Shown: in pieces, positions 4,662-6,937 of the stretch
Numbering within the stretch: position 1 is the stretch's first letter
Layout of the letters: every line of letters begins with the position of its first letter
Assembly: GCA_947500965.1 (NCBI GenBank)
Contig: CANMWW010000113.1
Location: 1 to 6,937 of the forward strand
DNA: 6,937 nt
Direction: 5' to 3'
Source of the DNA: Alphaproteobacteria bacterium
GTDB taxonomy: Bacteria > Pseudomonadota > Alphaproteobacteria > CACIAM-22H2
Notes under the pieces: generated by a model
Databases searched by the model: none
Told to the model about the DNA's origin: nothing
What the model saw: only the letters and a program-made list of their open reading frames with translations
Made by a program: the position numbers and the translations under genes

Positions 4662-6053
4662 TTGAGCGATCCATGCGAGATGACGGCGGAGGCGCTCGGC
4701 GCGGCCTTCGCGGCGCGGCGGCTTTCGCCGGTGGAGGCGGCGCGCGCGGCGATCGCCCGCATCCGGCGCCATGACGCGCGCCTCAACGCCTTCACCCTGG
4801 TCGACGAGGAAGGCGCGCTCGCCATGGCGCGCGAGTCCGAGCGCCGCCACGCCGAGGGCAAGCCGCTCTCGCCGATCGACGGCGTGCCGACGACGATCAA
4901 GGGCCTGTCGCCGGTGCGCGGCTGGGCGAACCAGCGCGGCTCGCGCGCCATCGTCCCCGTGCCCTCGACCGAGGAGAGCTCGCCCGTCGTCGCGCTGCGC
5001 GAGGCGGGCGCGGTCTTCATCGGCCTCACCACCACGCCCGAGTTCGGCTGGAAGGGCCTCACCGATTCGCCGCTCACGGGCATCACGCGCAACCCCTGGA
5101 ACACGGACCGCACGCCGGGCGGCAGCTCGGGCGGCGCGGCCGTCGCCGCGGCCTGCGGCTTCGGGACCCTGCACCAGGGCTCCGACGGCGCTGGCTCGGT
5201 GCGGATCCCCGCGGCCTTCACCGGCGTGTTCGGCATCAAGGCGACCTTCGGGCGCGTGCCGGCCTATCCCGCGAGCCCGTTCCGCGCGGTCTCGCATATC
5301 GGGCCGCTGACGCGCTGCGTGCGCGACTCCGCGCTGATGCTCAACGCGCTCCAGCGCCCCGACCCGCGCGACCCGACGGGCCTGCCCTTCGACGGGCGCG
5401 ACTGGCTCGACGGCATCGAGGGCGGCGTGCGCGGGCTGCGCATCGGCTACAGCCGCACGCTGGGCGGCCGCGCGCGCGTGCATCCCGACGTCGCCGCGCG
5501 CGTCGAGGCCGCGGTGCGCACGCTCGCCGCGATCGGCGCCGAGGTCGAGGAGGTCGATCCCGACCTTCCCGACCACGCGGAGGCGATGCTCGCGATGTGG
5601 TCGAGCGCCGCGGCGCGGCTGCGCCGGCTGCTGCCGCGCGAGCGCCTCGGGCTGCTCGATCCCGGCCTCGTCGCGATGATGGACATCGGCGAGGGCGTGT
5701 CGATCGACGACTGGTACGCGGCCGACGCGACGCGCATGGCGATGGGCCGCGCGATGGGCGCGTTCCACGAGCGCTTCGACGTCCTCGTGACGCCGATGAT
5801 GCCGATTCCGGCCTTTGCCGCGGGCCAGGACCTCAGCGAGCCGGGCCAGCGGACCTGGATGGACTGGAGCCCCTTCACCTACCCCTTCAACATGACGCGC
5901 CAGCCGGCCGCGTCCGTGCCCTGCGGCTTCGCGTCCGATGGCCTGCCGGTCGGCCTGCACGTCGTCGGGCCGATGCATGGCGAGGCCGTGGTGCTGCGCG
6001 TCGCACGCGCCTACGAGCGCGCCGCGCCGCCCGTCTTCCCGCGGATGGACTGA
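4662..6053 (+). CDS. Amidase-signature family hydrolase (substrate unknown)
   Basis: This enzyme of 463 residues belongs to the amidase signature family, which hydrolyses C-N bonds of amides with a Ser-cisSer-Lys triad. Counting from 4662, the visible triad is Lys80 (IDGVPTTIKG), the cis-Ser155 in the Gly/Ser loop TPGGSSGGAAVAAA, and the nucleophile Ser179 in GSDGAGSVRIPAAFTGVFGIKATFGRVP. The C-terminal part (WSPFTYPFNMTRQPAASVPCGF, then GLPVGLHVVGP) is also typical. There is no signal peptide, so it is probably cytoplasmic. The start is uncertain. TTG 4662 gives the family-like opening SDPCEMTAEALGAAFAARRLSPVEA with GGGGGGAG just 3 nt upstream. ATG 4680 gives 457 residues but lacks a well-placed ribosome site. 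TTG 4635 adds residues that do not look conserved. It is divergent from hsp20, and the next gene follows after 4 nt. Sequence alone does not separate it from GatA-like, carbamoyl or acyl amidases, but GatA is unlikely without gatB/gatC nearby. Confidence 0.9.
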   Translation: MSDPCEMTAEALGAAFAARRLSPVEAARAAIARIRRHDARLNAFTLVDEEGALAMARESERRHAEGKPLSPIDGVPTTIKGLSPVRGWANQRGSRAIVPVPSTEESSPVVALREAGAVFIGLTTTPEFGWKGLTDSPLTGITRNPWNTDRTPGGSSGGAAVAAACGFGTLHQGSDGAGSVRIPAAFTGVFGIKATFGRVPAYPASPFRAVSHIGPLTRCVRDSALMLNALQRPDPRDPTGLPFDGRDWLDGIEGGVRGLRIGYSRTLGGRARVHPDVAARVEAAVRTLAAIGAEVEEVDPDLPDHAEAMLAMWSSAAARLRRLLPRERLGLLDPGLVAMMDIGEGVSIDDWYAADATRMAMGRAMGAFHERFDVLVTPMMPIPAFAAGQDLSEPGQRTWMDWSPFTYPFNMTRQPAASVPCGFASDGLPVGLHVVGPMHGEAVVLRVARAYERAAPPVFPRMD

Positions 6054-6057
6054 TCCC

Positions 6058-6937
6058 ATGCGCGTCGTCGTCGTCGGCGCCGGGCTCTCCGGCGTCTCCT
6101 CGGCCTGGTACCTGCGCGAGGCCGGCCACGACGTGACCGTCGTCGAGCGGCGCGAGGGCCCGGGCCTCGAGACGAGCTTCGCCAATGGCGGCCTCGTCGT
6201 GCCGAGCCAGCCCGACCCGTGGAACGCGCCGGGCATCGTGGCGAAGCTCCTCCACTACCTCGGCAAGGAGGACTCGCCCTTCCTGCTGCGTCCCTCCGCG
6301 ATGCCGGGGATGGTCGGCTGGGGGCTGCGCTTCCTCGCCAATTCGCGCCACGAGGCCTGGAAGCGCAACACGCTCGCCTGCGCCGCGCTCGCGCAGTACA
6401 GCCTCGCGCGGCTGCGCGCGCTGCGCGCGGCCACCGGCATCGACTACCCGTTCGGCTCCAGCGGCACGATGAAGATCTTCCGCGACCAGGCGCAGGTCGA
6501 CGCGCAGGCGGGGTTCGCGCGCATGATCGCCCAGTTCGGCGTGCCGCATGCCGTGCTGGACCGCGCCGCGACGCTGGAGCGCGAGCCCGCGCTCGCGCAG
6601 GTCGGCGACCAGCTCGCCGGCAGCGTCCTCTATCCCGACGACGAGTACGGAGACGCGCATGCCTTCACGCGCGCGCTCGCCGCGCTGGGCGCCGCGCGTG
6701 GCATCGCCTGGCGCTACGGCGAATCCGTCGAGGGCATCGAGATCGAGGGCGGGCGCTTCGCGGCGCTGCGCACCGATCGCGGCCGCGTCGAGGCCGACGC
6801 GCTGCTGCTCGCCGCCGCGGCCTGGACGCCGGCGCTCGCGCGGCCGCTCGGCCTGAAGGTCTGGATCAACCCGGTGAAGGGCTACTCGGCCAGCGTCCCG
6901 CTCGACGGATGGAACGGCGCGCCGCGCATGGGGATCA
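6058..6937 (+). CDS. DadA-like FAD-dependent D-amino-acid dehydrogenase (3' end beyond window)
   Basis: The first 293 residues are present; the family is usually about 410-430 long, so roughly two thirds is visible. The N-terminus MRVVVVGAGLSGVSSAWYLREAGHDVTVVER is a Rossmann dinucleotide-binding fold with GxGxxG at 7-12 and the ribose-binding Glu at 30. ETSFANGGLVVPSQPDPWNAPG (38-59) corresponds to the conserved ETSFANAG...PW..PG stretch of DadA. YPDDEYGDAHAFTRALA (192-208) corresponds to the DE.GD..FT motif, and NPVKGYSASVPL (271-282) to the PVKGYS segment. Family members oxidise D-amino acids to 2-oxo acids plus ammonia, passing electrons to the membrane quinone pool. ATG 6058 follows the amidase stop by 4 nt with GGA 8 nt upstream, suggesting one operon. 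Several motif positions differ from canonical DadA, so it may be a paralogue with another amine substrate. No gene symbol is given for that reason. Confidence 0.85.
   Translation, partial: MRVVVVGAGLSGVSSAWYLREAGHDVTVVERREGPGLETSFANGGLVVPSQPDPWNAPGIVAKLLHYLGKEDSPFLLRPSAMPGMVGWGLRFLANSRHEAWKRNTLACAALAQYSLARLRALRAATGIDYPFGSSGTMKIFRDQAQVDAQAGFARMIAQFGVPHAVLDRAATLEREPALAQVGDQLAGSVLYPDDEYGDAHAFTRALAALGAARGIAWRYGESVEGIEIEGGRFAALRTDRGRVEADALLLAAAAWTPALARPLGLKVWINPVKGYSASVPLDGWNGAPRMGI

Noticed and set aside
4488..6236. In-frame upstream extension of hsp20 on the minus strand, giving a 728-residue fusion-like frame.
   Set aside because: The upstream part is antisense to the amidase and DadA-like genes and lacks domain-like sequence. 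Hsp20 starts cleanly at 4487 with its own ribosome site.

Overview
The window is a very GC-rich (third positions almost all G or C), gene-dense piece of bacterial chromosome. The order lptA-lptB-rpoN-hpf-ptsN, the RpoN N-terminus (LRQSQALVMTPQLQQAIKLLQLSN), the long-form Hpf, and an Hsp20 gene followed by a DUF1150 gene together point to an Alphaproteobacterium. A Rhodospirillales-like lineage is possible, but that is inference. There is no rRNA, tRNA, CRISPR array, transposase, prophage or integration signature, and no gene-free stretch longer than 300 bases. The longest gap is about 174 bp, between hsp20 and the amidase gene.

Left block, + strand (1-3795): the 3' end of lptA overlaps lptB by ATGA. 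After 22 nt comes rpoN (sigma-54). After a 128-nt gap come hpf (long ribosome hibernation factor) and, 38 nt later, ptsN (EIIA of the nitrogen PTS). The block joins LPS export to the outer membrane with the sigma-54/PTS-Ntr regulatory module. The rpoN-hpf gap holds a good sigma-70-type promoter (TTGACT, 17 bp, TATACC) and a perfect 9-bp hairpin in the presumed 5' leader. Hpf and PtsN can therefore probably be expressed apart from the lpt-rpoN transcript.

Middle block, - strand (4487 down to 3811): a small heat-shock protein gene (Hsp20/IbpA type) and a DUF1150 gene form a two-gene operon that converges on ptsN. Upstream of hsp20 lie a heat-shock-sigma (RpoH)-like promoter and a leader that can fold into a stable GC hairpin plus a weak hairpin burying the Shine-Dalgarno. 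This resembles ROSE-type RNA thermometers and is the most interesting regulatory candidate here. Two small perfect hairpins lie at the ptsN/DUF1150 convergence and may act as a bidirectional terminator.

Right block, + strand (4662-6937): an amidase-signature hydrolase gene is followed 4 nt later by a DadA-like FAD-dependent D-amino-acid dehydrogenase gene that runs off the window. The tight spacing suggests one transcription unit, perhaps for using an amide or N-acyl derivative of an amino acid, but the substrate cannot be read from the sequence.

Overall this is mostly conserved core-genome sequence. I see no clear new multi-gene system. The noteworthy items are the RNA/regulatory structures and the amidase-dehydrogenase pair.
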